Both the position numbers and the translations under genes were made by a program. Positions 53,921 to 63,328 of a DNA stretch of 64,000 nt are shown one piece after another; position 1 is the stretch's first letter; each line of letters begins with the position of its first letter. The notes under the pieces were generated by a model. That model was not told the DNA's origin, searched no databases, and worked only from the letters and a program-made list of their open reading frames with translations. The DNA is from Agrobacterium tumefaciens. GTDB taxonomy: Bacteria > Pseudomonadota > Alphaproteobacteria > Rhizobiales > Rhizobiaceae. The DNA lies in the NCBI RefSeq assembly GCF_009649785.1, contig NZ_WJOK01000009.1, positions 152,653-216,652 of the forward strand. The letters run 5' to 3'.

Positions 53921-54675
53921 GGCTGCTCCGTTATGATTTTCGCCTGCGCCTGCAATGCCTGTTGCCGGCGACCGACCACACCGGCACGGCGTTTGGCGAT
54001 ACGCCGCTCGACGGCATTTGCGAGATACGTCAAGCTCCAGCAAATGGCGTAGTAGACAACCGCGAGGATGAGGAAGACCTGGAATGGTTGGGTCAGAAGC
54101 TGATTATTGACCTGACTTGCCGCAAAGGTGAGGTCGGGTACGTTGATGACGTAACCGAGCGTCGTATCCTTGATCGTGGCGACGAATGTCGAGATCATGC
54201 TGGGGATCATGTTGTAAAGCGCCTGCGGCAAGATGATGAAGCGCATTGCACCGAGATAGCTGTGGCCAAGCGCTCTCGCCGCATCCATCTGCCCCGCACC
54301 AAGAGCGACAATACCCGCTCTTACGACTTCGCTGAGAAATGCGCCCTGATAGATGACAAGCGTCGTCAACATGATGACGAAGCTCGGCACGTCTGCGCCG
54401 GTCCACAGCGGAACGAGGAAATAACTCCAAAGGATGAGCATGAGCAAAGGCACGCCGCGCGTGACATAGACCAGCCCCGTTACCGGCCACCGCAGGAGCC
54501 GCCACTTGGACAGGCGCGCCATCGCCATAAGGATGCTGACAGGAAAGGCCAGTGCGATGGCAAGGGCAGACAGGATGATCGTGTTCGCAAGCCCTCCAAG
54601 CGGGCCGTTCGGATATTGCCCGATCAGCAGCAGCAACCAGTTGTCATGAACGATGGTAATCATATCGCCGATCAT
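53917..54675 (-). CDS. Polar amino-acid ABC permease 2a
   Basis: The start is put at 54675 so that ATGA overlaps the upstream gene's stop; 252 residues with five or six membrane helices. The EAA loop is [27 protein letters not shown] near 125-150, matching the GltK/GlnP type. The C-terminal tail is Arg/Gln-rich and probably cytoplasmic. Confidence 0.92.
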   Translation of the reverse strand: MIGDMITIVHDNWLLLLIGQYPNGPLGGLANTIILSALAIALAFPVSILMAMARLSKWRLLRWPVTGLVYVTRGVPLLMLILWSYFLVPLWTGADVPSFVIMLTTLVIYQGAFLSEVVRAGIVALGAGQMDAARALGHSYLGAMRFIILPQALYNMIPSMISTFVATIKDTTLGYVINVPDLTFAASQVNNQLLTQPFQVFLILAVVYYAICWSLTYLANAVERRIAKRRAGVVGRRQQALQAQAKIITEQP

Positions 54676-55379
54676 CCGCGTGCCCTCCACGCCGGATCAA
54701 GGCGCATCGAAAGATACGCACCGGCACCCATGATCAACAGCGAGAAGAAGAGGTACAGAACAGTTCCGACAAGATAGATCTCGAAGGTCTGGAAGCTGAG
54801 ATTTTCAATTTCCTTGATGGCATGGGTCAATTCGGAAGCGCCGATAATGAGGGCGAGGCTGCTGTTCTTGAACAAGGAGACACTGTGATTGATGAGCGGC
54901 GGCAGGGCATTGCGCACGCCTTGCGGCATGATGATGAAGCGCATCGCGGAGAGATAACCGTGGCCCAATGCCTTGGCCGCTTCCATCTGTCCCGGGCTGA
55001 CGGAGCGCAGGCCTGAACGCAGATCCTCACTGAAATAGGCTGCCTGACAGAGACCAAGACCCACCACGGCAAAGATCGCTTCGGCATTGTGACCGATCAG
55101 CCAGTCCGTCAAACCTGAAGGCAGGAGCGTGAATATCCCGAAGTACCACAGCATCAATTGCACGAGTGTGGGCACATTGCGGTGGTAGGAAACATAGGCC
55201 GCCACGGCGCGATCAGCAAAACGCGACGATGAAAACCGCACGCATAACAGGACCAGCGCAAGCGTCATGGCGAGAGACCATGACCCGATAAAGATGACGA
55301 AGGTCATCTGCAATCCGTGCCAAAGCATTGCAATATATTGCGGGTCGCTCAGGATTGCCGACAGGTCGAAACCGCTCAC
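54672..55379 (-). CDS. Polar amino-acid ABC permease 2b
   Basis: A 235-residue permease of the GltJ type with the EAA loop SPGQMEAAKALGHGYLSAMRFIIMPQG near 130-155, almost the same as in its partner, which points to an old duplication. It overlaps the SDR stop by four bases. Confidence 0.92.
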   Translation of the reverse strand: MSGFDLSAILSDPQYIAMLWHGLQMTFVIFIGSWSLAMTLALVLLCVRFSSSRFADRAVAAYVSYHRNVPTLVQLMLWYFGIFTLLPSGLTDWLIGHNAEAIFAVVGLGLCQAAYFSEDLRSGLRSVSPGQMEAAKALGHGYLSAMRFIIMPQGVRNALPPLINHSVSLFKNSSLALIIGASELTHAIKEIENLSFQTFEIYLVGTVLYLFFSLLIMGAGAYLSMRLDPAWRARG

Positions 55380-56155
55380 GGCTTTTGTTCCTTCGCTGCG
55401 TCAGCTTGCGCCACAGTCTGCGGTTTGGCCGTCTGAAGTCCGCCCATAACCTGCAATGTCGGGGTAATTTCCATATGGCCGATATTCATGGAAACTGGCG
55501 CGGCAACGGCAAAGGCTATCGCGTCGGCAATATCTTCCGCTTTCGGCAACTCGAAACCATCGATGAAGCGCTCGCGCACGCTCGGATCGTTGCCGTGAAC
55601 GTGAGTGAAGATATCCGTCGCCACGCGGCCGGGGCAGATCTCCGTTACGCGGACGCGTCTGCCGAATGCATCCAGCCTCAACTGGTTCGAAAGCATGGCG
55701 ACACCAGCTTTAACGGCATGATAGGTCGAGTTGCCGCCGAAATTATAGTTTCCGGCGATGGACGAGATATTGACGACATGCCCGCGATCACGCTCCACCA
55801 TGCCCGGAACAATCAGCCGGCAGATGTGGAGAACGGCACGGAGATTCACATCGATCAAAAGGTCGATATCCTCCGCATCAGCCTGAAGGAACTTCTTCGG
55901 CCTGTCGACGCCGGCATTGTTCACGAGAATGTCGAACTGCACCTTGTTTGCAAGATCGGCAATTGCAGCGCGATCGGTAACGTCGATCGCGTGCGGTATG
56001 CAGCCGGTGCGTTCGGCGAGTTCATTCAGGGCGCCGGCGCTGCGGGCAACCGCGTGGACTTCAATGTTTTCGCGGCAAAACCGCTCGACGACAGCGGCAC
56101 CGATACCGGATGAAGCACCGGTGACCAAAGCGGTCTTGTAATCGGAGAATGGCAT
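55376..56155 (-). CDS. Short-chain dehydrogenase/reductase (YdfG-like)
   Basis: The start at 56155 (MPFSDYKTALV) follows an AAAGGGGAT site; 259 residues. NAD(P) motif TGASSGIG near 14, NNAGVDR near 90, catalytic Ser/Tyr/Lys as ISSIAGNYNFGGNSTYHAVK near 138-157. The pattern is like YdfG, which oxidises serine, 3-hydroxypropionate and allo-threonine. It is the first gene of the importer unit and divergent from the LysR gene, so it probably oxidises the imported hydroxy compound or a product of it. Confidence 0.88.
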   Translation of the reverse strand: MPFSDYKTALVTGASSGIGAAVVERFCRENIEVHAVARSAGALNELAERTGCIPHAIDVTDRAAIADLANKVQFDILVNNAGVDRPKKFLQADAEDIDLLIDVNLRAVLHICRLIVPGMVERDRGHVVNISSIAGNYNFGGNSTYHAVKAGVAMLSNQLRLDAFGRRVRVTEICPGRVATDIFTHVHGNDPSVRERFIDGFELPKAEDIADAIAFAVAAPVSMNIGHMEITPTLQVMGGLQTAKPQTVAQADAAKEQKP

Positions 56156-56217
56156 TCTGATCCCCTTTTTTGTTACCATCAACACTAGCGAAGCTTTCCC
56201 TGCTTGCCTAAGACCGA

Positions 56218-56235
56218 TTATTTTTGGAGTAATAA
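56218..56235. promoter_or_regulatory. Candidate LysR box between SDR and LysR genes
   Basis: TTATT-N8-AATAA (56218-56235) is an AT-rich dyad in the 210-base divergent gap. It lies about 65 bases upstream of the SDR start and fits the T-N11-A style of LysR sites. This is a weak prediction. Confidence 0.4.
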
Positions 56236-56365
56236 GTAAGTTTTATGGAGACCCGCAAACAGGCAATTAGAGACGGGATTCCGGGATGTTCTTGTTCCAG
56301 GCAGAAGCTTTCCGCTCTGGCGCCCAGATTGCAAAACGCGTGCGAGCCTGTAAGCTGCGCCAAGC

Positions 56366-57271
56366 ATGGATATAAGACGTCTCAAATCATTCATCGTCAT
56401 CGTAGACAGTGGCAGCATCACGCGCGCCGCAGATATTCTGCATCTGGCGCAACCGGCACTCAGCCAGCAACTAGCCGCGCTTGAAGATCATTTCGGCCAG
56501 AAATTGCTCATACGCAGCCAGCAGGGCGTGACGATGACGGATGCGGGGCATGCCGTTTACCGCCATTCACAGATCATATTGCGCCAGATGGAACAGGCGC
56601 AGGTTGACGTATCGGCGGCGGGTAACTCAATTGCGGGACGCGTCTCTGTCGGTCTGGTCCCATTCAGCAGCGCTGCAACGCTTTCCGTGGAGCTGTTGGC
56701 GGAAACGCGGAAGCGACATCCGGGGATATTGATCCACCTGACGGAAAGTGTGGGACAAACCTATAGCCAGATGATCATGAATGGACGTCTGGAACTGGCT
56801 TTGATCCATGGGGTCGGACCAATCAAGGGCGTAAAATTCGAGCCCATGCTCAGCGAAGAATTTTATCTTGTCGCACATCGCGATTTCGCAATCGAAGCGG
56901 ATTCAAAACCGGTGCCGATCGCCGCGCTTGATGGCATGCCCATGCTGATGCCACCCGCGTATAATTTTGTCCGGCGCGCTGTAGACACGGCATTTACCCG
57001 AAGCCGGATCAATCTGAAGGTCGTCGCGGAAGTGGAAATCGTCAGGACGCTTGCCCGCGCCGTTGCCAGTGGTCTCGGCGCAACCATCATGCCAAAAGCG
57101 ATAGCCAACCGGATCGTCTCGGAAACGAGCGAACCACTTATTTGCCGGCTGCTGTCGCCACGGATCGAAGAAACACTGTCGCTCTGCATGTCCGACCAGA
57201 ATTCGCTGTCTGAGCCGGCTTTTGCCGTCAAGGACATCCTGGTGGAACTGACGGAAAAATTGAAACTTTAG
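56366..57271 (+). CDS. LysR-family regulator
   Basis: A 301-residue LysR protein. The winged helix is at residues 1-60 (GSITRAADILHLAQPALSQQLAALEDHFGQKLLIRSQQG) and the effector domain follows (RVSVGLVPFSSAATL near 92). The sequence resembles the Nac/CbI-like group in its helix-turn-helix. It lies between two minus-strand units, the SDR-importer unit and the accB-to-aminotransferase unit, and could control both. Confidence 0.92.
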   Translation: MDIRRLKSFIVIVDSGSITRAADILHLAQPALSQQLAALEDHFGQKLLIRSQQGVTMTDAGHAVYRHSQIILRQMEQAQVDVSAAGNSIAGRVSVGLVPFSSAATLSVELLAETRKRHPGILIHLTESVGQTYSQMIMNGRLELALIHGVGPIKGVKFEPMLSEEFYLVAHRDFAIEADSKPVPIAALDGMPMLMPPAYNFVRRAVDTAFTRSRINLKVVAEVEIVRTLARAVASGLGATIMPKAIANRIVSETSEPLICRLLSPRIEETLSLCMSDQNSLSEPAFAVKDILVELTEKLKL

Positions 57272-57274
57272 AAT

Positions 57275-57305
57275 ATCCTTTGGCCCGGCAACCGAGCCAA
57301 AGGAT
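57275..57305. terminator. Bidirectional hairpin between LysR and aminotransferase genes
   Basis: A 10-bp perfect stem ATCCTTTGGC / GCCAAAGGAT with an 11-base loop, followed by CGTTTT on the plus strand, in the 45-base gap between convergent genes. Confidence 0.65.
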
Positions 57306-57316
57306 CGTTTTCAGGA

Positions 57317-58528
57317 TCAACGCATATCCTGGCAGAACTGCGCAATGCGGGCGCAGCCTTCGCTCAACATCTCCATGCTCGTTGCATAGGAAATCCGGAA
57401 GTATGGGCTCATACCATAGGCGGCGCCCTGTACCGTTGCCACGTGATGCTCATCAACCAGCGCCATCACAAAATCCACATCGCCTTCGATTTTGCGTCCG
57501 CCCTTGGTGGTCTTGCCGATAAGCCCAGACATATTGGGATAGAGGTAAAAGGCGCCTTCCGGCTTATGGCAGCGCAAACCGTCAATCTCGCCGAGTTTGC
57601 TCAGAACAAAATCGCGACGGTCGCGATAGATAGCGGCGCGTTCTTTAAGAAGATCCTGGGGACCGTCCAGCGCTGCAATGGCTGCCGCCTGCGAAACAGT
57701 GGCAATGCCACCGCCGTTCTGACCGTTTACATTGCTTATTGCGGCGATAAGTTCCTTCGAGCCGCTGGCGCAATAGCCCAGACGCCATCCCGTCATGGCG
57801 TAAGCCTTCGACACGCCGTTCATTGTCAGAACGCGGTCATAAAGCCGCGGCTCCACATCGGCAATTGTGCCGAATTCGAAGCCATCATAGACAAGATGCT
57901 CGTAAATATCGTCAGTCAGGATCCAGACATGGGGATGACGCAGCATAACCTCTGCGATTGCTTTCATCTCCGCACGGGAGCAGGCGGCGCCGGTGGGGTT
58001 GTTGGGAAAATTGAGAATGAGCCACTTGGTACGTGGCGTAATCGCAGCTTCCAAATCTTCGGCACGCAGTTTGAAACCGGTTTGTTCGACGCACGGCACA
58101 GCGACGGGAACACCCCCTGCGAATTTGACGATATCCGCATAGCTGACCCATGACGGGGTGGGAATAACGACCTCGTCGCCCGGATTGCAGGTTGCAAGCA
58201 TGGCGTTGAAAATTACCTGTTTGCCGCCTGCGGAAACGATGATCTGGCTGGCATCGTAGGTCAGATTATTGTCCCGCTTGAACTTTCTGGCGATCGCGGC
58301 TTTCAGCGCAGGCGTGCCATCCATCGGTGGATATTTCGTCTGCCCGCCAAGGGCTGCTTCGTGCGCGGCCTCGATTGCGTGAGCAGGCGTCGGGAAGTCC
58401 GGTTCACCTGAGGAGAGGCTGACCACCTTGACACCCTGCGCGGCCAGCTCTCTGGCGCGTTGGGTCATGGCAGCGGAAGCGGAGATGGAGACGTTTTTCA
58501 GGCGGTCTGATGTAGAGGGCATCTGCAT
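57317..58528 (-). CDS. Aspartate/aromatic-type PLP aminotransferase (class I)
   Basis: A 403-residue fold-type I aminotransferase. Substrate and cofactor motifs are SSGEPDFPTP near 40, NPTGAACS near 178, and the PLP Lys in NGVSKAYAMTGWRLGY near 235. C-terminal Arg-containing FRISYATSMEML binds the carboxylate. Either Met1 or Met3 may be the start. It is the last gene of the accB-to-pxpA run, so it would transaminate the amino acid released by the 5-oxoprolinase. Confidence 0.92.
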   Translation of the reverse strand: MQMPSTSDRLKNVSISASAAMTQRARELAAQGVKVVSLSSGEPDFPTPAHAIEAAHEAALGGQTKYPPMDGTPALKAAIARKFKRDNNLTYDASQIIVSAGGKQVIFNAMLATCNPGDEVVIPTPSWVSYADIVKFAGGVPVAVPCVEQTGFKLRAEDLEAAITPRTKWLILNFPNNPTGAACSRAEMKAIAEVMLRHPHVWILTDDIYEHLVYDGFEFGTIADVEPRLYDRVLTMNGVSKAYAMTGWRLGYCASGSKELIAAISNVNGQNGGGIATVSQAAAIAALDGPQDLLKERAAIYRDRRDFVLSKLGEIDGLRCHKPEGAFYLYPNMSGLIGKTTKGGRKIEGDVDFVMALVDEHHVATVQGAAYGMSPYFRISYATSMEMLSEGCARIAQFCQDMR

Positions 58529-58571
58529 GATCTTTCAGTAAGATTTAGAGAACGGGCCAACCAGAGGCCCA

Positions 58572-59339
58572 TTAAGACGCGAGTTCTGCGGCAGGCGCGA
58601 GCGTTGCGCCGGAGGCGCTGATTTCACTACGCACGATACGCGCCAGCTCCAGTGAACCGGGCGTATCACTGTGGACGAGAATGGAGCGAGCCGGCATTGT
58701 GATGACCGTGCCATCAATGGCTTCGACCGTGCCATCGGTCAGGAACCGGCGGACACGGGCGCGCACCGATGGTTCATCCTTGACCAGCGCGCCGGGAAGA
58801 CCCCGCGCTACAAGGCTTCCCTTGGCGTCATAGGCGCGATCGGCCAAAAACAATGCCAGGGTCTTCAATCCAGCGCGTTTTGCCGCTCTCTCGATTTCGC
58901 TGTCCGGCGTTACGAACACCACAAGCTTCGGATCAACTGCAGAAATGGCATTCATCATCATATCGGCAAGCGCCGGGTCGCGATTGACCATATTGCCCAT
59001 GGCCGCATGAAAACTGAAGTGCCCGACTTCGACGCCTTCGCTTTTGGCAATCGCGATCAAGGCCCCGAGCTGATAGAGCATCTGCTGTCTCAACTCATCC
59101 GGCTGGAAGGGCATTTCGCGTCGGCCGAAGCCTGCCCTATCAGGCAATCCCGGATGTGCGCCGATGCCGACGCCATTTTCTTTGGCAAGGCGAACCATTC
59201 GCGCCATCGTATCTGGCTCGCCGCCATGAAAACCACAGGCAATATTAGCCGACGATACGATCTTCATCATCGCTTCGTCGTCACAGAGCCGGTAAGGACC
59301 GAAGCCTTCGCCCATGTCGGAGTTCAGATCGATCTTCAT
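58572..59339 (-). CDS. pxpA: 5-oxoprolinase subunit A (LamB/YcsF family)
   Basis: A 255-residue protein with the family start MKIDLNSDMGEGFGPYRLCDDE and metal-binding NIACGFHGGEPDTM followed by VGIGAHPGLPDRAGFGRR. PxpA with PxpB and PxpC makes an ATP-dependent 5-oxoprolinase that opens 5-oxoproline to glutamate. All three subunits are in this run. Spacing to the pxpC-like gene upstream is 30 bases. Confidence 0.92.
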   Translation of the reverse strand: MKIDLNSDMGEGFGPYRLCDDEAMMKIVSSANIACGFHGGEPDTMARMVRLAKENGVGIGAHPGLPDRAGFGRREMPFQPDELRQQMLYQLGALIAIAKSEGVEVGHFSFHAAMGNMVNRDPALADMMMNAISAVDPKLVVFVTPDSEIERAAKRAGLKTLALFLADRAYDAKGSLVARGLPGALVKDEPSVRARVRRFLTDGTVEAIDGTVITMPARSILVHSDTPGSLELARIVRSEISASGATLAPAAELAS

Positions 59340-59369
59340 CGTTTCCTCCCTTTGCTCCCTGGTTGTCCG

Positions 59370-60365
59370 TCAACCCATCGCATTCAGCGCTCGCTTGACC
59401 ATTTGTGAGGTCTGGCGAACATCATCGACGTATTTCGCAACTGCCCGCTCGGCCACACGCGCTTCCTCGTGATTGGACCTCACGAATTTGATCTTCCCAC
59501 CCGCGCGTGCCTGTCCTAACCGCCACAGGTCGGCTTCGATCACGCCGGCAATCTTTGGATAACCGCCCGCCGTATTTGCATCGCTCATCTGGATGATCGG
59601 CTCGCCACCTGGCGGCACCTGTACAACGCCCGGCATCACACCGTGGGAACGCATTTCGATGGCTTCGGTCGGTTTTATAGGATCACCCGACAGCCGGTAA
59701 CCGGTCCGGTCGCTGCGGGAGGATATGCGCCAGATCTGGCTCCAGAATTCCTCGCCATCATTGGCAAACAGCTTTTGTTCACCGGCCGGAATAGCACGTA
59801 TCGGCAAAACGCCGTCCACTACAGGCGGGAAAATATCGCTTAAAGCCACGGAAGGCTCAACTACACCAAGCCCGTTTGATGGCAGTGGTAACAGATCGGC
59901 GGAAGCCCCTATTTCGAGCCTGTCACCTTTTGCAAGCGGTCGCCCATCGTGACCGCCGAAACTGCCGCGCAGTGCCGTGCTTCGAGATCCCATCAAAACC
60001 GGAACGTCCAACCCGCCCGTAACCGCGACATAGGCGCGGGCGAGTTTCGGCGGCTGCCTCAGTTCCAGTATCTGACCTTCCTTGCCGATATGAGCGCACC
60101 AGGAAAGCAGCTCTTTCCCGTCAAGCAACGGGCGCCCATCCGTCCCGGTAACGGCAAATGTTGCTGTTTTCGTAAAACGCAATTTGAATGGAAAAGTCTG
60201 GACCTCGATGACGGCAGCATCTGCGGCATTACCGGTCAGAATATTGCCGATCTTAAGCGACAGAGGATCCATGGCACCGCCAGCAGAAACCCCGATGTCA
60301 CGGTAACCGGGGCGACCGAGGTCTTGCACGGTGTTGAAGGGGCCGGTTTCGATAATCTCGATCAT
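59370..60365 (-). CDS. pxpC: 5-oxoprolinase subunit C / biotin-dependent carboxyltransferase-like
   Basis: The start at 60365 (MIEIIETGPFNTVQDLGRPG) is chosen because the family begins with this segment and it overlaps the pxpB stop by four bases; 331 residues. It matches the KipA/allophanate-hydrolase-subunit-2 family (GVSAGGAMDPLSLKIGN, RTGYRLSGDPI). The related urea amidolyase domain is the carboxyltransferase part of a biotin enzyme, which fits the adjacent accB and accC. Confidence 0.92.
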   Translation of the reverse strand: MIEIIETGPFNTVQDLGRPGYRDIGVSAGGAMDPLSLKIGNILTGNAADAAVIEVQTFPFKLRFTKTATFAVTGTDGRPLLDGKELLSWCAHIGKEGQILELRQPPKLARAYVAVTGGLDVPVLMGSRSTALRGSFGGHDGRPLAKGDRLEIGASADLLPLPSNGLGVVEPSVALSDIFPPVVDGVLPIRAIPAGEQKLFANDGEEFWSQIWRISSRSDRTGYRLSGDPIKPTEAIEMRSHGVMPGVVQVPPGGEPIIQMSDANTAGGYPKIAGVIEADLWRLGQARAGGKIKFVRSNHEEARVAERAVAKYVDDVRQTSQMVKRALNAMG

Positions 60366-61069
60366 AGCTCGATCCCTGTAGGTATGAAGCGAACCGTATC
60401 TCCGGGTGCCAAAAGAGCTGGCGCAGAAGAGGCGGGATCGAACATCTGCAAATCGGCGTAACCGATGGAATTCCACCCATTCGGTCCGGTCAACATCGCC
60501 ACACCCGTCTGCATTCCACCGATCGTCACGCAACCCTTTTCCATCTTGATCGATGGCACAGTTTTTCGGGGCATATAGATGCGCGCATCAAGACCATGCA
60601 GATAGCCAAAGCCCGGCGCGCTCCCAAGCGCGAAGACGCGGTAGGTCGCCTCATGGTGAATCCGCACGACTTCGCGGTCGCTCAGCCCTGAAAAATCACA
60701 GATGGCTGGAAGGTCGGCAGCGTATTCGCCCCCATAATGTACCGGTATTTCAACTGTCTTCCCGACAATATCCAGACTGGCTGCTTTATCCCAGGCATCG
60801 AGCAACTGAGACACGATGGACTCTGGATCTTCAGGCGTTTCCTTAAAAATCGCCAGAAGGTTCGTCATGCCGGGAATGACTTCCGCAACACCTGCCCAGA
60901 CTTTTACCGTTTGCGAAAGCGCCCAGATCCAGCGTTGTGCTGGCAGATCAAATTCGCCGGATGCTTCGAGCAAGAATGACCGGGAGCCTATGAACGAAAC
61001 GCGCGCCTGGCCTTTGATGACGGGCTGGATTTCGTGACGAGGTGCTAGAGTGTTCGATGTCGCAATCAT
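60362..61069 (-). CDS. pxpB: 5-oxoprolinase subunit B / KipI family
   Basis: A 235-residue protein of the KipI/allophanate-hydrolase-subunit-1 family. Visible blocks are GVAEVIPGMTNLLAIF near 54, IPVHYGGEYAADLPAICDFSGL near 107, and FALGSAPGFGYLHGLD followed by MPRKTVPSIKMEKGCVTIGG near 150-180. It partners PxpC. Overlaps both neighbours by four bases. Confidence 0.92.
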   Translation of the reverse strand: MIATSNTLAPRHEIQPVIKGQARVSFIGSRSFLLEASGEFDLPAQRWIWALSQTVKVWAGVAEVIPGMTNLLAIFKETPEDPESIVSQLLDAWDKAASLDIVGKTVEIPVHYGGEYAADLPAICDFSGLSDREVVRIHHEATYRVFALGSAPGFGYLHGLDARIYMPRKTVPSIKMEKGCVTIGGMQTGVAMLTGPNGWNSIGYADLQMFDPASSAPALLAPGDTVRFIPTGIEL

Positions 61070-61494
61070 GATTGAAGCTCGATTTCGAACAGCGGATCAC
61101 CAAAACCAACCAGAGCATCCTGCACGGCAAGCTGATTGACGAGCGAACCGTTACGACCCGCGACAACGGGGATGAGAATGTGGTCGATCCGGATAAATCC
61201 AATCACGTCATCTGCAGCAACCAAACGCGGAAGATTTTGCATTTTTGCAGGCAGAGCAGGCTTAGAAGAGCAGAAGAGACCGGCAATCGGCGCTTTTACC
61301 ACCACTTTCGAAACAGCGCCCTTTGGTGAGCAAACAGTGCCGGCGACGGAAATTGCAGATCTTGCCGAAGCAGAAACAATAATGCGTACCTGACCCTCAG
61401 GCGTCGTGATTTCCACGCCATCCACGCCTGCATCCGTCAGCATATCGGTCAAAGCTGTGAGTAAGACAGGGTCGCTAAAGTCGGGCCTGCTCAT
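61066..61494 (-). CDS. Degenerate biotinyl/lipoyl-domain protein
   Basis: The start at 61494 (MSRPDFSDPVLL) overlaps the accC stop by four bases; 142 residues. The C-terminal half aligns by eye with BCCP: VKAPIAGLFCSS, a middle segment with AADDVIG, and GFGDPLFEIELQS at the end. At the position of the biotinylation motif EAMK it reads RIDHI, so the acceptor Lys is missing. It may be a structural or regulatory subunit rather than a carrier. The true BCCP is at 62879. Lipoyl-like function is not supported either. Confidence 0.75.
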   Translation of the reverse strand: MSRPDFSDPVLLTALTDMLTDAGVDGVEITTPEGQVRIIVSASARSAISVAGTVCSPKGAVSKVVVKAPIAGLFCSSKPALPAKMQNLPRLVAADDVIGFIRIDHILIPVVAGRNGSLVNQLAVQDALVGFGDPLFEIELQS

Positions 61495-62879
61495 GCCGCG
61501 TTCCGTTCTTTTAGCCATTGTTCAAGATAGTGAATGTCTGTTTGGCCCTGCGCAAAAGCCTCGTCCTCAAACAGGGCGCGCAGGAGCGGAAGATTGGTCG
61601 AAATACCCTCCACCCGTGTACCCGCAAGCGCTTGGCGCATCCTAACCATGGCTTCAGCACGGGTCGGCGCATGTACGATCAACTTGGCGATCAAGGAATC
61701 ATAATAGGGTGACACCCGGTAGCCGACATGGATATGGGTATCGACGCGAATCCCCTCTCCTTCCGGCAGCACAAGATTGGTCACGATGCCTGCCGAGGGG
61801 AGAAACTTATCAGGATCTTCGGCATTGATCCGGCATTCGAAAGAATGTCCGTCGCAGATAACATCTGCCTGCCGCAAGTCCAGAGGCTTACCCTGCGCCG
61901 CCTTGATCTGGGCCTGAACGATGTCGATGCCGCTCGTCATTTCCGTGACGGGATGTTCGACCTGCAAGCGCGTATTCATCTCGATGAAATAGAACTTGCC
62001 GTCTTCAAACAGGAATTCGAAAGTTCCCACCCCGCGATAGCCAATCTGTCGGCAAGCCTCGACGCAAGCCATACCAACCGGCTGGATCACATCGACCGAA
62101 ATTCCAGGCGCTGGCGCTTCTTCGACCACTTTTTGATGACGACGTTGCATCGAACAGTCGCGGTGACCAAGCCAGACGGCATTGCCGTGCGTGTCGCACA
62201 AGACCTGTATCTCGATATGACGGGGATGCTGGAGAAACTTCTCCATATAGAGGACAGCAGAGCCAAAAGCCTGCCTCGCCTCCTCCCTCGTCAAGGTAAT
62301 GGCTTCATGAAGCAAGGCAGCTTCCTGCACCACCCGCATGCCACGCCCGCCACCACCGCCCGCAGCCTTGATGATGATTGGATAGCCGATCTCATTCGCG
62401 ATACGCTCAACCGTTTCAGCATCCTCGGGAAGCGCTGTATCCGGTCCCGGTACACATGGCACACCGGCCGCAATCATTGCCCGTTTGGCAGCGATCTTGT
62501 CGCCCATCGTGGAGATCGACCTTGCGTCCGGACCGATGAATACGAGACCGGCATCTTCGACAGCCTGAGAAAAGGCGGCATTTTCGGACAGAAATCCATA
62601 ACCGGGATGGATCGCACCCGCACCCGTCAGACGGGCAGCGATTAAGATAGCATTCTGATTGAGGTAGCTCTTGGCAGCATTCGCCGGGCCAACACAAAGG
62701 AAGGTATCAGCCGTTTGGCCATATGGAGCCTGCCTGTCCGCCTCAGAGCAGATGGCCACGGTCTTCAAGCCCAATTCGCGGCAGGCGCGCTGAATGCGTG
62801 CAGCAATTTCACCCCGGTTGGCAATCAGGACCGTGTCGAAACCCGGTATATCCGATGTGGTGTTGAGACCTTCCGCCAC
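61491..62879 (-). CDS. accC: Biotin carboxylase (AccC)
   Basis: A 462-residue biotin carboxylase with the three usual domains. N-terminal LIANRGEIAARIQRACRELG, ATP-grasp glycine loop AAGGGGGRGM near 170, catalytic-domain VEHPVTEMTSGIDIV near 301 and the C-terminal GYRVSPYYDSLIAKLI near 375 are seen. It carboxylates biotin on the BCCP just upstream. Whether it serves the housekeeping acetyl-CoA carboxylase or a lactam-opening enzyme is unclear. Position among pxp genes favours a dedicated second copy. Confidence 0.92.
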   Translation of the reverse strand: MAEGLNTTSDIPGFDTVLIANRGEIAARIQRACRELGLKTVAICSEADRQAPYGQTADTFLCVGPANAAKSYLNQNAILIAARLTGAGAIHPGYGFLSENAAFSQAVEDAGLVFIGPDARSISTMGDKIAAKRAMIAAGVPCVPGPDTALPEDAETVERIANEIGYPIIIKAAGGGGGRGMRVVQEAALLHEAITLTREEARQAFGSAVLYMEKFLQHPRHIEIQVLCDTHGNAVWLGHRDCSMQRRHQKVVEEAPAPGISVDVIQPVGMACVEACRQIGYRGVGTFEFLFEDGKFYFIEMNTRLQVEHPVTEMTSGIDIVQAQIKAAQGKPLDLRQADVICDGHSFECRINAEDPDKFLPSAGIVTNLVLPEGEGIRVDTHIHVGYRVSPYYDSLIAKLIVHAPTRAEAMVRMRQALAGTRVEGISTNLPLLRALFEDEAFAQGQTDIHYLEQWLKERNAA

Positions 62880-63328
62880 TACGCGATCTCCGCCAGCAAA
62901 TCATTGGCCTCAACCTCGCCACCATCAACCTCCGTCAGATAGGTGATCCGGCCAGCGCGTGGCGCAACAATTTTATTGAAGACTTTCATGGCTTCGATGA
63001 TGAAGAGGGCCTGCCCCTCCTCGACCACATCTCCAGCCTCGACAAATGAAGGTTGTCCCGGCGCGGAAGCGCGATGCAAAACCCCAAAAATCGGGGCATG
63101 AACGGAAGTGGCCGATGTGGCGGCAGGAAGGATCGACTCCGACCGATCGATCAGGGCGTCATCCTCGGCTTTGACCGGGACATTGCTGCCAGTCTCTGTT
63201 CGAGGTGCGGTTTTGAATATCCGCACAGTTACGCTTTTCTCTGTCACCATGAGTTCGGTGACGTTCGTTCGTCCGACAAAATCAATCAGCGTCTTTATCT
63301 TTGGCAGGTCCATAAGCGTACTCGGCAT
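62879..63328 (-). CDS. accB: Biotin carboxyl carrier protein (AccB)
   Basis: A 149-residue BCCP: an N-terminal helix/strand module (MDLPKIKTLIDFVGR near 6), a short polar linker near 55-75, and a biotinyl domain with the acceptor Lys in IIEAMKVFNKI near 114. It shares one base with the accC start. An alternative start at Met6 (63313) also fits. It carries carboxybiotin for the carboxyltransferase partner, possibly PxpC. Confidence 0.92.
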   Translation of the reverse strand: MPSTLMDLPKIKTLIDFVGRTNVTELMVTEKSVTVRIFKTAPRTETGSNVPVKAEDDALIDRSESILPAATSATSVHAPIFGVLHRASAPGQPSFVEAGDVVEEGQALFIIEAMKVFNKIVAPRAGRITYLTEVDGGEVEANDLLAEIA

